NCBI RefSeq assembly: GCF_900129285.1 | Contig: NZ_FQUW01000014.1 | Span: 25,675 to 89,674 of the forward strand | Direction: 5' to 3' | Source of the DNA: Desulfofundulus australicus DSM 11792 | GTDB taxonomy: Bacteria; Bacillota; Desulfotomaculia; Desulfotomaculales; Desulfovirgulaceae | Length of the DNA: 64,000 nt | Shown: in pieces, positions 37,971 through 46,436 of the stretch | Numbering within the stretch: the stretch's first letter is position 1 | Layout of the letters: each line of letters opens with the position of its first letter | Notes under the pieces: model-generated | Seen by the model: only the letters and a program-made list of their open reading frames with translations | Told to the model about the DNA's origin: nothing | The model's database searches: none | Program-made: the position numbers and the translations under genes

Positions 37971-38232
37971 TCGAAAGGGCTCTCGCCCCAATGGGACGAG
38001 AGCCCGGTCTCGCGGTACCACCCACCTTGGCCGCCGGCACGAACACTGGCGACCCTCTCACGGCCCGGTAACGGCGGGCTGCCGGGAGGACATACTCGGT
38101 TGTTTCACCTTTCGGTCCCCGGCTCCGGGGCGGCACGGGCACTTTCCCAGCCGGGCTTGCACCCTCCCCGGCTCGCTGGTCTGGTACAGGTACCCTTCTT
38201 CCCCTTCATGGCCATACTGCCATATTAAGTTA
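37971..38232 (-). ncRNA. T-box leader riboswitch
   Basis: On the minus strand the leader ends in the canonical T-box sequence GGGTGGTACCGCG (38011-38023), followed by a strong terminator stem GGGCTCTCG / CGAGAGCCC (37977-37985 with 37997-38005) and TTTCGATTT. The stem I distal part (AGCGAGCCGGGGAGGGTGC...) matches T-box leaders. Uncharged tRNA binds and favours the antiterminator, switching on the Lrp-aminotransferase genes. The specifier is in the CCGAAAGGTGAAACAACC-GAGTATG region; I cannot decide between Thr ACC, Pro CCG, Gly GGT and Tyr TAT readings without folding. Confidence 0.93.
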
Positions 38233-38238
38233 AGTTAA

Positions 38239-38267
38239 ATACTAGCATGTGTTTCAGCTGCTGTCAA
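38239..38267 (-). promoter_or_regulatory. Promoter of the T-box operon
   Basis: TTGACA, 17-base spacer, TAGTAT on the minus strand, placed so that transcription starts just before the T-box stem I. Confidence 0.8.
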
Positions 38268-38299
38268 CAGGTAATTATTTTTAAGGGCGAAGCCCGATG

Positions 38300-39664
38300 C
38301 TAGAGCGTCAAGATGCCTTCCGGATTCCGCACCACCCGCAGGATCTGGACCTCGCGGCCATCCAGGGCATCTATATAAACAAGGAAAAGATCCCTGTCCA
38401 GGCGGGCCTGGAACTCATAGGCCAGTTTTTCCCTGTCCGGCGGTACGGGAATGAGGACCAGCCGGCCGCCCTTTATCTCTTTGAGCCTGGGGTTGAGCTT
38501 CTGCCTTGCTTCCTGAAGCCCAATCCGGGGGCGGGGAAGCTCACGCCTGCTGTGATTCATGAGGTAGCTCGATGCTTCTATTCCCATAATCTGGCCGTTA
38601 TCCAGGGCCACGGAAACTTTTATCTGATCCGGGTAAAGAACTACCTGTTCCTGGGTGGCTGCGAAATTGAACACGGCAAGCCCGTTTTGCTTCTCATAGT
38701 AAACCGGCACCATGTCCCGGTAGCCCAGTGAGGCCAGATAGTCCCGGGCTTTTTGCCTGGCCTTTTCCATGCTCCAGGTAGCATTTCCAATCCTGCGGCC
38801 ACTGGCCATCCAGTTCAAATGACCCCCCTGGCGGGTAATGGCCACTGTTACCGGCACACCGTCCTTCCTTAAGGGGCGCAGTTCCACCAGATATGAAGGG
38901 ATTTTTCCCCGGGATTCCCCCACCCGTTCCACCACATACCTGCCCCGATCCCCGGTTACCTCCAGCGCTCTGGCCCGGGCTTTCTCCCTGCTGATGTTTT
39001 CCCCGGTGACTCCCCGGGCTACTCTTTTTCCCAGGTGATCGGAAAAGGGCCCGTCATAGATCAGGGTGGGGAAGTTTTCCATATGTTTCTCAATAGCCTG
39101 AAAGCTGGTATTGGCCAGGCGCGGCCCCTCACGGCCCAGGGTGCGCCTGCTCTCCCGCGCCAGCTCGCTCAGATAAAGCTGGCCCGAAGCTATACGGCTT
39201 TGTAGTTCGTGCAGGGCCAGGTTCAGGTCGGCGGATTGCTGGTAGAGGCGCTTGATAGTCTCCCACTGCTGGCCGGACTCCAGTTCTCCCCTGACTGCCT
39301 GCTGCATTAATGAGTGGGCATAATCTCCCACCTGGGTCAGGAATTTGGATGTGCGCCCGGTCAGGGCATCGGTTACCGGCAGCTGGTTTAAATTCGCCTG
39401 GGCCGCCATGGCCCGCTGCCAGAGTTCCATTAGGAAGGTGCTCTGCGCTTCCGGTGTTCCGGCCACCAGACTTTTGGAAAGCAGCACTTCCATATTCTGC
39501 ACGTTTTCCGTCAGGTCATACAGGGCCCGGTAATACTTGTTATTCAGGGCCGTTTCCAGACGCTGGCGTACAGTAAACTGCTGGTAGCCCCAGTACCCCA
39601 GAGCACCTGCCAGTACTACGCCGGCAGCCAGTATCCAGAGCCAGTGTTTTTCCCTTATCTCCAC
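38300..39664 (-). CDS. ypeB: Germination protein YpeB
   Basis: 454 residues from GTG 39664; GGGGAGG at 9 bases upstream overlaps the sleB stop region. N-terminal membrane helix (about 10-30), a helical middle region, then repeats of the PepSY type (about 215-440). YpeB is needed for the localisation and stability of SleB in the spore. The pair sleB-ypeB, here 16 bases apart, is the standard order. A longer frame from 39706 lacks a ribosome site and would overlap sleB. Confidence 0.93.
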   Translation of the reverse strand: MEIREKHWLWILAAGVVLAGALGYWGYQQFTVRQRLETALNNKYYRALYDLTENVQNMEVLLSKSLVAGTPEAQSTFLMELWQRAMAAQANLNQLPVTDALTGRTSKFLTQVGDYAHSLMQQAVRGELESGQQWETIKRLYQQSADLNLALHELQSRIASGQLYLSELARESRRTLGREGPRLANTSFQAIEKHMENFPTLIYDGPFSDHLGKRVARGVTGENISREKARARALEVTGDRGRYVVERVGESRGKIPSYLVELRPLRKDGVPVTVAITRQGGHLNWMASGRRIGNATWSMEKARQKARDYLASLGYRDMVPVYYEKQNGLAVFNFAATQEQVVLYPDQIKVSVALDNGQIMGIEASSYLMNHSRRELPRPRIGLQEARQKLNPRLKEIKGGRLVLIPVPPDREKLAYEFQARLDRDLFLVYIDALDGREVQILRVVRNPEGILTL

Positions 39665-39680
39665 ACTCCCCAACCTCCCC

Positions 39681-40400
39681 TTAACGGGCAAAGATGTGAC
39701 GGCCAATCTGGGTGACGACGTCCCGGGTCCAGATCCACGGGTTCACCGGCTTGGCAGGGTTCCAGAAGTACAGGCAGCCACCCGTGGGATCCCAGCCGCA
39801 CATGGCCATCATGGCAGCCTGCAGGGATTCCTCGCTTACCGGGCGATTATACTGGCCGTTACTCACCGATTCAAAGGCGTGGGGCTGATAGATAACCCCG
39901 GCCAGGCTGTTGGGAAAGGCCGCGCATCTGGTACGGTTCAAAATCACCGCCCCCACGGCCACTTTTCCTAATAACGGTTCGTCGGCGGCTTCTCCTTCAA
40001 TAACCCTGGCCAGCAGGTAGACCTCGTCCCTGTTGGTTACTCCCCGGGAAACGCCTGCTGGCTCCCCCGGTGGTGACGCTGCGGGCGCCGGGGAAAATCC
40101 CAGTGCGGCCCATGTTTCGGGCCCCACCGTACCATCGGGAACCAGGCCGTTATTTAACTGAAAATTAACCACCGCCTGCTGAGTTTCGTTGCCGTAAAAA
40201 CCGTCCACCGGGCCGTTGTAATATCCCCATTCCTTCAGGCGCTGCTGCACCCTGATGACGTCCTCACCGCTCAGCCCCCAGTACAGGATGCGTTCCTGAG
40301 CATGTGTTTGTCCGGTAAGGGCTGACATACCGGCAGCCAGGACGGCCAGGGTTATGGCTATCAAAATGGACCGGCGGAGATAATCGCCCCCCGCTTTCAC
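39681..40400 (-). CDS. sleB: Spore cortex-lytic enzyme SleB
   Basis: 239 residues: signal peptide (about 10-35), a peptidoglycan-binding domain type 1 (about 44-100: GLSGEDVIRVQQRLKEWGYY), a Pro/Ala linker, and a catalytic SleB/hydrolase-2 domain (about 125-238) with VIEGEA (Glu) and CGWDPTGGCLYFWNPAK. Lytic transglycosylase that degrades cortex during germination. Presence supports a spore-forming host. Confidence 0.94.
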   Translation of the reverse strand: MKAGGDYLRRSILIAITLAVLAAGMSALTGQTHAQERILYWGLSGEDVIRVQQRLKEWGYYNGPVDGFYGNETQQAVVNFQLNNGLVPDGTVGPETWAALGFSPAPAASPPGEPAGVSRGVTNRDEVYLLARVIEGEAADEPLLGKVAVGAVILNRTRCAAFPNSLAGVIYQPHAFESVSNGQYNRPVSEESLQAAMMAMCGWDPTGGCLYFWNPAKPVNPWIWTRDVVTQIGRHIFAR

Positions 40401-40528
40401 CCCGCCCCAACCCCCTTCCCTGTGATGAATCCGACCTTAAATTCCCTTTTCAGTATGAGCCGGGGCCGGTAGAAATATGAGCGGAAGCGGGAAAATTTAA
40501 AGGTATTTTCCTCTGCCCCGCTCGCCTA

Positions 40529-40569
40529 ATAAAAAGCGGGGCGCCGCAGCTTACCGGCTGCGGCGCCCC
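40529..40569 (-). terminator. Terminator after dsrN
   Basis: Perfect 13-bp stem GGGGCGCCGCAGC / GCTGCGGCGCCCC with a 6-base loop, followed by GCTTTTTATT on the minus strand. It closes the dsrC-dsrN unit. Confidence 0.92.
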
Positions 40570-40591
40570 ATGCCTCTCCCTTCCCCGCTTT

Positions 40592-42016
40592 CTATATATT
40601 GCCCATCCCCCGATGGGCCCGCCACTGCCGGGCCCGTTCCACCAGCGCTTCCGCCCACCGGGGCGTGGCCAGGGCGTGAATGTGATTGTAGGACGCCAGG
40701 ACATTCCTGTATACGACGCCGTCCCTTTCACCGTCAATACCACTGCCCCGCAAAACCCTGTAGGCAAAACGAACATCCCGGTCCACGTTCACCAGGCGGG
40801 AATGGTGAAATTCATGTCCCTTGATCACACTCCCGGCTGGGAAAAAGGGGTTTTCCCCGGTTACTTCCACCACTTCATAACCGTGACCGCAGGGCCTGTC
40901 TTCCATCACCACATCAAAGGGCAGGGCACCACACATGCGGTAGGAACGGCCCTGCCAGAATATCTGCCGGCCCAGGTACATTAACCCCCCGCACTCGGCA
41001 TAAACCGGCAACCCCGCCTCAACAGCCCGGAGTACCGATTTGCGCAGCCCTTCATTGGCCTCCAGCTGGCCGGCAAATACCTCGGGAAAACCGCCCCCAA
41101 TATAGAGCGCGTCTACCTGCGGCAAATCCGGATCCCGCAGGGCATCGATATATACCAGCCTGGCTCCAGCCTCCTGCAACGCCTCCAGGTTTTCAGGATA
41201 ATAAAAGGAGAAGGCCCGATCGCGAAATACACCAATTACCGGTTTGTTGTCCGGCATTCCATCATCTGGAGCATCCCCCCCGGCTGCCATCTCCAGGGGT
41301 GGAGCCTGGCGGGCGACAGCCAGGATGCCTTCAAGATCCAGGCATTCCCGGGCCACCCGGGCAATCTCCTCCAGCGCCTGTTCCAGTTCGTCCCGCTCCC
41401 CGGCGGGTACCAGCCCCAGGTGGCGATCCGGTATCACCATTTTTTTACCCTTCGGAATAACCCCCAGCACCGGGATCCCGCAGTACTTTTCCAGGGCACC
41501 GCGCAACATTTGTTCGTGACGGCGGCGGGCAACCCGGTTTAAGACAACTCCGGCCACCTTTATCCGGGGGTCGAAGCGCATGAAACCCTGCACCAGGGGT
41601 GCCACGCTACGGGTCATCCTGGTGGTATCCACAACCAGAATAACCGGTGCAGCAATGATCCTGGCTATTTCCGCGGTGCTACCGCTACCCTCCAGATCCA
41701 CGCCGTCAAAAAGGCCCATGGCACCTTCCACCACGGCCATATCGGCATCACGGCTGTGGCGCAGGAGCGAATACCGGATGGTTTCTCCGGACATGAGATA
41801 ACTGTCCAGGTTACGGCAAGCCCGGCCGGCCACACGGCTGAGCCAGCCCGGATCGATAAAATCCGGCCCCTTTTTAAAAGGCTGCACCACCAGCTTTAAA
41901 TGACGAACCAGAGCAGCCAGCAGGCCAATTGTTACCGTGGTCTTTCCCGAGCGGCCCCGGGGTGCACCAATCACCAGGCGAGGTATGCATTTGTTACCGT
42001 TCTTCCTATCTTTCAT
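40592..42016 (-). CDS. dsrN: DsrN: CbiA-like siroheme amide synthase of the dsr cluster
   Basis: 474 residues. N-terminal DNA/ATP domain with a P-loop variant GAPRGRSGKTT (about 17-27) and KKGPDFIDP; C-terminal glutamine amidotransferase with Cys in YAECGGLMYLG and the HEFHHS motif. The family is cobyrinate a,c-diamide synthase (CbiA), but the position next to dsrC and no other cobalamin genes point to DsrN, thought to amidate siroheme for DsrAB. The start could instead be GTG 42046. A hairpin (42137-42156) lies between dsrC and this gene. Confidence 0.85.
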   Translation of the reverse strand: MKDRKNGNKCIPRLVIGAPRGRSGKTTVTIGLLAALVRHLKLVVQPFKKGPDFIDPGWLSRVAGRACRNLDSYLMSGETIRYSLLRHSRDADMAVVEGAMGLFDGVDLEGSGSTAEIARIIAAPVILVVDTTRMTRSVAPLVQGFMRFDPRIKVAGVVLNRVARRRHEQMLRGALEKYCGIPVLGVIPKGKKMVIPDRHLGLVPAGERDELEQALEEIARVARECLDLEGILAVARQAPPLEMAAGGDAPDDGMPDNKPVIGVFRDRAFSFYYPENLEALQEAGARLVYIDALRDPDLPQVDALYIGGGFPEVFAGQLEANEGLRKSVLRAVEAGLPVYAECGGLMYLGRQIFWQGRSYRMCGALPFDVVMEDRPCGHGYEVVEVTGENPFFPAGSVIKGHEFHHSRLVNVDRDVRFAYRVLRGSGIDGERDGVVYRNVLASYNHIHALATPRWAEALVERARQWRAHRGMGNI

Positions 42017-42136
42017 CGCGCCAGTATCACGCCTTTCGCCTCGCACCCCGTACAGGAAGGATGGGCACAGTCATAAGCTCCACTGCCGCATCTCACTGCT
42101 TAAGCCTGTGCCCCGAAAAGGAAGAACATAAAGGTT

Positions 42137-42156
42137 GGTCGCCCTTCGGGGCGACC
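42137..42156 (-). terminator. Hairpin between dsrC and dsrN
   Basis: GGTCGCCC-TTCG-GGGCGACC: an 8-bp stem, 29 bases past the dsrC stop. On the minus strand AACCTTTATG follows, a weak U tract. It probably lowers read-through into dsrN and protects the dsrC mRNA 3' end. Confidence 0.55.
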
Positions 42157-42184
42157 TTCAAATAAGTGTAGAAAACCTCATCTA

Positions 42185-42502
42185 TTACACGCAGCCGGTG
42201 GGCTTGGGCAAGCCGGCCACTTTACAGGCACCTTTAGCCGGACCAGAGGGGAACAGCTCGTAGATCTTTTTCAAGCTGAAGCCCGTCTCCTTGCAGAGTT
42301 TGCGGATCATGGGGGCAATCTGGAACTGCAGGTAGTAGTTACGCAGGTAATTGACTACCTTCCAGTGCTCATCGGTCAGCTCGGAGATACCTTCCTGAGC
42401 TGCCAGTGCCTTGGCCACATCTTCGTTCCACAGGTTCGGGTCAACAATGAACCCGTCCTCGTCCTGTTCAATTTCCACACCATTTACATTGATGGATGGC
42501 AT
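42185..42502 (-). CDS. dsrC: DsrC sulfur carrier (DsrC/TusE family)
   Basis: 105 residues, normal length. The C-terminal arm carries both conserved cysteines: Cys93 (GACKVAG) and Cys104 (penultimate, TGCV), 11 apart as in true DsrC. It receives sulfur from DsrAB as a trisulfide that DsrMK then reduces. It has its own promoter and leader hairpin, and AATGGAGGTG precedes the ATG. Confidence 0.98.
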   Translation of the reverse strand: MPSINVNGVEIEQDEDGFIVDPNLWNEDVAKALAAQEGISELTDEHWKVVNYLRNYYLQFQIAPMIRKLCKETGFSLKKIYELFPSGPAKGACKVAGLPKPTGCV

Positions 42503-42585
42503 GTGCTTAACACCTCCATTAGTTTAGCATTGTTCCAGCATTCCACAAAACCCATTTAAAAATTACATATCTTTATAAAAATTCC

Positions 42586-42605
42586 GGGCCAGGTGCCTGG
42601 TGCCC
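42586..42605 (-). terminator. Leader hairpin with U-run before dsrC (possible attenuator)
   Basis: GGGCACCAGG-CA-CCTGGCCC followed by GGAATTTTTAT on the minus strand, between the dsrC promoter and the dsrC start. It could end dsrK read-through or attenuate dsrC. Confidence 0.5.
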
Positions 42606-42631
42606 GTATGGAGCCTGACCACCCCCTTAAA

Positions 42632-42660
42632 AGAATATCACTCCTGGATAAACAAGTCAA
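42632..42660 (-). promoter_or_regulatory. Promoter of dsrC
   Basis: TTGACT, 17-base spacer, TATTCT on the minus strand, in the gap between dsrK and dsrC. It gives dsrC separate expression, which fits the high DsrC levels known in sulfate reducers. Confidence 0.6.
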
Positions 42661-42689
42661 TGATTTAAGAAAACCCGTTTATTCCCAGT

Positions 42690-44072
42690 TTACTTCCACA
42701 CCAGGGCCATACCCACAAGGTCGATCAATCCCTTAACTTCCACTCCCAGTTGATGTTCCTCGACCATGGGATACAGCTGGGCCTTACAGATGGAGCAGGG
42801 AGCGCACAGGATGCCGTTCCCATCCCTGCCCACCCCGGTGGCACGAACCTGTTCAGCCTTTTTCTGGGAGAATTTAATGCGCAGCTGGTACATTTCAGGG
42901 TCGTCAAAGAGTATGGCCGAACCGCCACCGCAACAGAAGTTGTTCTCTTTATTCGGATACATTTCTCTGAAATCGGCCACACACGCCCTGATCACCGTGC
43001 GCAGCGTTTCGGCCATGCCACAGGCCCGCACGTAGTTGCAGGGATCGTGGAGGGTTACCGGCCGGCCGATCTTGTTGGGATCCAGTTTCAGCTGGTTGGT
43101 GCGAATATAATAGGCCACCTCGTCATGAATATGGGTTATCGGCCAGCGGATGGGCAGATCAGCCATACCCGGCAGGTACATTTTCCATGCCCGCCAGCCA
43201 TGGCCACACTCACCCCAGACAATCTTCTTGACGCCCAGTTTCTGGGCTGCATGCAGCAGGCGGGTGAAGTTATGGCGCATGGTATGCTGCTGGTCGAAGA
43301 GCAGGCCGAAATTACCCGCTTCTGTAATGGTACTGGGAATAGTCCAGTTGGCACCGATGTAGGTGAAAAACATCCCTGCACCCATCAAGGTATAGGGGTT
43401 GAGCAGGAAGTCGGCGGAAGAGGGCACATACATGATGTCGGCCCCTTCTTTATCCACAGGGAACTCCACATCAACACCGAACTCGTCCTTAATTTCCTCG
43501 GACAGGAATTCCAGGGTATCAACAATGGCCGGCTTGGTCAGACCGGTATGGTTGCCCGTCCTTTCCATAGCCGCCCCTACATCGGCATGAAGCTTGGGCA
43601 CAATACCCAGCCAGTGGAGGATCTGGCGCCCAATCATGGTTACCTCACAGGTGTCAATGCCAAAGGGGCAGACATGGGCGCAGCGCCGGCACTCATTGCA
43701 CTGGTAAAAGTAGGAGTACCACTGCTCGATGATATCCAGGTTGAGGTCTTCCGCCCCCACCAGCTTGCCGAACCAGCGCCCTTCCAGGGTGAAATAACGG
43801 CGGTATATTTTGCGGATCAGCTCCGCCCGGTTGGTGGGAATGTTGTTGGGATCCCTGGTTCCCAGGTAAGTATGGCAGTTTTCGGCGCACAGGCCGCATT
43901 TCACGCATGACTCCATGGCCAGGACGAAAGAGCGAAATTTTTTGCGCATCTCGTCGAGATACTGGATGGCCTTTTCAACCTTCTGGTCATCGGGCACCGG
44001 CTCGATGTGTATCCGGCGCATATCTTCAACCGAAGCTTTGGCTGGCATTTTCAGACCCTTATATTCTGGCAA
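42690..44072 (-). CDS. dsrK: DsrK: HdrD-like [4Fe-4S] protein of the DsrMK complex
   Basis: 460 residues from TTG 44072 (GAGGGGGTG nine bases upstream). Two ferredoxin clusters, Cys56/59/62/66 and Cys125/128/131/135, then two CCG-type domains: CNYVRACG and FCCGGGSAI, with CAPCSICKAQLYP near the end. The CCG pair holds the non-cubane cluster that reduces the DsrC trisulfide. It forms a membrane-bound complex with DsrM and takes electrons from menaquinol. This is the two-gene DsrMK form; no DsrJOP genes are nearby. Confidence 0.95.
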   Translation of the reverse strand: MPEYKGLKMPAKASVEDMRRIHIEPVPDDQKVEKAIQYLDEMRKKFRSFVLAMESCVKCGLCAENCHTYLGTRDPNNIPTNRAELIRKIYRRYFTLEGRWFGKLVGAEDLNLDIIEQWYSYFYQCNECRRCAHVCPFGIDTCEVTMIGRQILHWLGIVPKLHADVGAAMERTGNHTGLTKPAIVDTLEFLSEEIKDEFGVDVEFPVDKEGADIMYVPSSADFLLNPYTLMGAGMFFTYIGANWTIPSTITEAGNFGLLFDQQHTMRHNFTRLLHAAQKLGVKKIVWGECGHGWRAWKMYLPGMADLPIRWPITHIHDEVAYYIRTNQLKLDPNKIGRPVTLHDPCNYVRACGMAETLRTVIRACVADFREMYPNKENNFCCGGGSAILFDDPEMYQLRIKFSQKKAEQVRATGVGRDGNGILCAPCSICKAQLYPMVEEHQLGVEVKGLIDLVGMALVWK

Positions 44073-44086
44073 CTGTTACACCCCCT

Positions 44087-44896
44087 CTAGGCCACATCTG
44101 AGCCGCTGACGGACGATAAACCGGTTCCCCTGGCCCGGGCAGCAGCCACGTCCACATTGGGCAGCCCGGGGGCCGGCTCCTTGTAAATCCGGTTTTCAAT
44201 CCAGCGCATGCCAAACATGCCAAACAGGTGCATCAACTTGCTGAAGGGCAGGATCATAATTAAAATCTGCGCCAGCAGCAGGTGAAGGATAAAGAACGGG
44301 TTGCCCTCGGGGATTGCCGCCGGCTGGAACAGGATAAGGGTGGTAAAATATTCCCTCACCGGCTCGTAGTGCATGCCGTACTCAGGAACCAGCCGCATGA
44401 AATTACCCAGGGATACAATAGAGATGAGTAAAAGCAACATCAGGTAGTCACTCGGATTGGATACCTGTCTTACCTTGTCAATAGCAATGCGCCTGTATAG
44501 GAGATAAAGTAACCCGGCCAGCAGGATAATTCCAAAAACCGTCCCTAATAAATTAGACAAATAGGTACTGAGCGCTTCCGAGGCACCCAGATAAACAAAT
44601 TGCTTGCCCAGGAAGTAAAAGCCGACCACATGACCCCCTATTACATTGAGCAGGGCAATATGCATGGGCCAGGCGCCCACCCATAGCGGGCGGTCAAACT
44701 TGAAAACATTGTTGAAGAGCACGATTTCACGCAGGTAAATGGCTGCAACTTCTGTTTTGGTCTGGGGGAAGGGTGAAAGGGTAATATTGTGCACGATCCG
44801 CGACGCCGCCCACCGCCAGAGGCGGTAAATAACACCGATGATAAAAACGGTTACCGTTATATAAGGTAGTATTTGAGCAATAAAATAGGTCAACAC
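44087..44896 (-). CDS. dsrM: DsrM: NarI-like membrane cytochrome b of the DsrMK complex
   Basis: 269 residues with about six hydrophobic segments. Candidate heme b ligands are His in GAWPMHIALLN, GGHVVGF, LHLLLAQ and KLMHLFGMFG. NarI/nitrate reductase gamma family. It oxidises menaquinol and passes electrons to DsrK, 14 bases downstream. GTG 44896 follows AGGAGG; GTG 44902 lies inside that box. Confidence 0.93.
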   Translation of the reverse strand: MLTYFIAQILPYITVTVFIIGVIYRLWRWAASRIVHNITLSPFPQTKTEVAAIYLREIVLFNNVFKFDRPLWVGAWPMHIALLNVIGGHVVGFYFLGKQFVYLGASEALSTYLSNLLGTVFGIILLAGLLYLLYRRIAIDKVRQVSNPSDYLMLLLLISIVSLGNFMRLVPEYGMHYEPVREYFTTLILFQPAAIPEGNPFFILHLLLAQILIMILPFSKLMHLFGMFGMRWIENRIYKEPAPGLPNVDVAAARARGTGLSSVSGSDVA

Positions 44897-45074
44897 TGAC
44901 ACCTCCTCTTTTATATCTCCCCCTCATCCCGTACCAATTTTTATCCTTCGACCTCCATTTACCCCCTCCCTTTCAACAGGTATCAGCCAGTTGCCTGTAT
45001 TTAGAAAAAAAATAACTTTCACGAATGATTATTCGGCATACCTTTTGTTAATTCCTGCTCTAGGGAAAAATTAC

Positions 45075-46172
45075 TTATATCCTGTTCATATTCTTTAACA
45101 CTTCTTCTGCCAGCTGGCCAACTCTCCTGTTGTTTAACTGCCCGTCCTCATAGACAGTTATCTCCGCATTATCCCCGAGCAGCGCCTCCAGCTCCCTTTT
45201 AACCCCGGTTTCCTTCAGCGCGCCGAGAATTAAAATTGCGTATCCCCGCACTTCCGGTCTATCGTCATCCAGCAGGCTGGCAAGATGGCCGGTAAAGCCC
45301 TGCAGCAACTCCGGTTTAACAGCGGCAACTTTCCATAAAGCCCGCAGAACATCTGCCTTTAAATGATCCTCACGTAAAAAAGGTATTAACGTTGGCAGGT
45401 AGCCGGCAAATTTATCGGGTGCACAACTAATAATCTCACCTGCGGCATCAAGGGTCGCCCAGCTTGATGTTCCCGTATCGGACAGGGAATTGAGCAGCGC
45501 CTTCAGAAATTCCGCCACCTGAGCCGGGTTCTCCCCGGCAATTATACCGGCTGCCTTGCCCGCCAGGTCGGCTGCCCGCATCCGGAGGAGGACATCGGCG
45601 GCAGAAAAAAGCCTCCTCAACAGCCAGAGTATCTTGTGATCCCGGGAAGCGGCCTGGAGAACTTCCTCCACCCGGTAATCCTTAACCCAGGCCTCCAGCT
45701 CTTTTTTGGATATTTTTCTGCTGGCGGCTTTTTCTCCTGCTTTTTTCCTGATCCCGGTTACTGCACGCCCGCGTACAGCCACCCGCCCGGTTTCGGGCAG
45801 GTCCCTGTTCAGCCTGATAAAATATAGTGCCCCGGTAATTTTTCTCCCTTCAAAAAACCCTCCCGGAATAAGCAGATGGTTTTCCGGGTCGTAATTCTCG
45901 ACGATCTTTTCCCGGTAATCCCTGTCCGGAAGTAATTCCCAGGCCAGGTCCCAGTCCATGTTGCATGCAAACACCAGAGCCTCGATAAAGGCGGAGCCCA
46001 GGTTGCGTCCCGATATGTCAAAGGCATATACCGCGCCGCACGGGCAGGAACCCACCGGCATACCCGGCGAACCCGCCGTGGTCACCACTTCCCGGGGCCG
46101 TTCTATTTTTTCCCCGCAGAAGGGACAGACAGGCGCCTGCACATAATCCTTAACAGGAGGTTTACCCCTCAT
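45075..46172 (-). CDS. Zinc-finger / HEAT-repeat protein of the dsr cluster
   Basis: 365 residues. N-terminal zinc finger (CPFC near 16, CPC near 43), a mixed domain (about 55-130), a basic linker (KKAGEKAASRK), then alpha-helical HEAT-like repeats (about 165-330; PEVRGYAILILGALKETGV). It resembles DVU0298-like proteins of sulfate reducers. Located between FmdB and dsrM, 18 bases from the former. A scaffold or assembly factor for Dsr proteins is plausible but unproven. Confidence 0.8.
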   Translation of the reverse strand: MRGKPPVKDYVQAPVCPFCGEKIERPREVVTTAGSPGMPVGSCPCGAVYAFDISGRNLGSAFIEALVFACNMDWDLAWELLPDRDYREKIVENYDPENHLLIPGGFFEGRKITGALYFIRLNRDLPETGRVAVRGRAVTGIRKKAGEKAASRKISKKELEAWVKDYRVEEVLQAASRDHKILWLLRRLFSAADVLLRMRAADLAGKAAGIIAGENPAQVAEFLKALLNSLSDTGTSSWATLDAAGEIISCAPDKFAGYLPTLIPFLREDHLKADVLRALWKVAAVKPELLQGFTGHLASLLDDDRPEVRGYAILILGALKETGVKRELEALLGDNAEITVYEDGQLNNRRVGQLAEEVLKNMNRI

Positions 46173-46190
46173 GTTCCACTCCCCTGAATT

Positions 46191-46436
46191 TTATTCGCCC
46201 GGCCCCGGTATCTCAAAGGTGGCGCAGGTACTGCCAGGACTGCAGGATTTGGTGACCACTTTTGGCGTCCCCGCACTGGAACCGGGCCTGTTCACATAGT
46301 TGACGCGGCTGATCACCCGCTCAAAGGAATCGGATTGACACTTGGGGCAGCGAATTTCCACTTTTTCATTGGGAATCAAAAACAGTTTTTCAAATAGATT
46401 CCCGCAGCTCAGGCATCGGAACTCGTAGATGGGCAA
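46191..46436 (-). CDS. FmdB-family zinc ribbon protein
   Basis: 81 residues. MPIYEFRCLSCGNLFEKL with CLSC and CPKC is the FmdB/regulatory zinc ribbon family signature. The tail has three more Cys (SCSPGSTC). Overlaps the end of the TPR gene by 28 bases and precedes the HEAT protein by 18 bases. Function in the family is unclear; possibly a metal-site or regulatory protein. Confidence 0.9.
   Translation of the reverse strand: MPIYEFRCLSCGNLFEKLFLIPNEKVEIRCPKCQSDSFERVISRVNYVNRPGSSAGTPKVVTKSCSPGSTCATFEIPGPGE

Noticed and set aside
40592..42046. Cobalamin biosynthesis locus
   Set aside because: Only a CbiA-like gene is present. Its place beside dsrC favours DsrN.
42750..43910. 386-residue open frame on the plus strand
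   Set aside because: Antisense shadow of dsrK.
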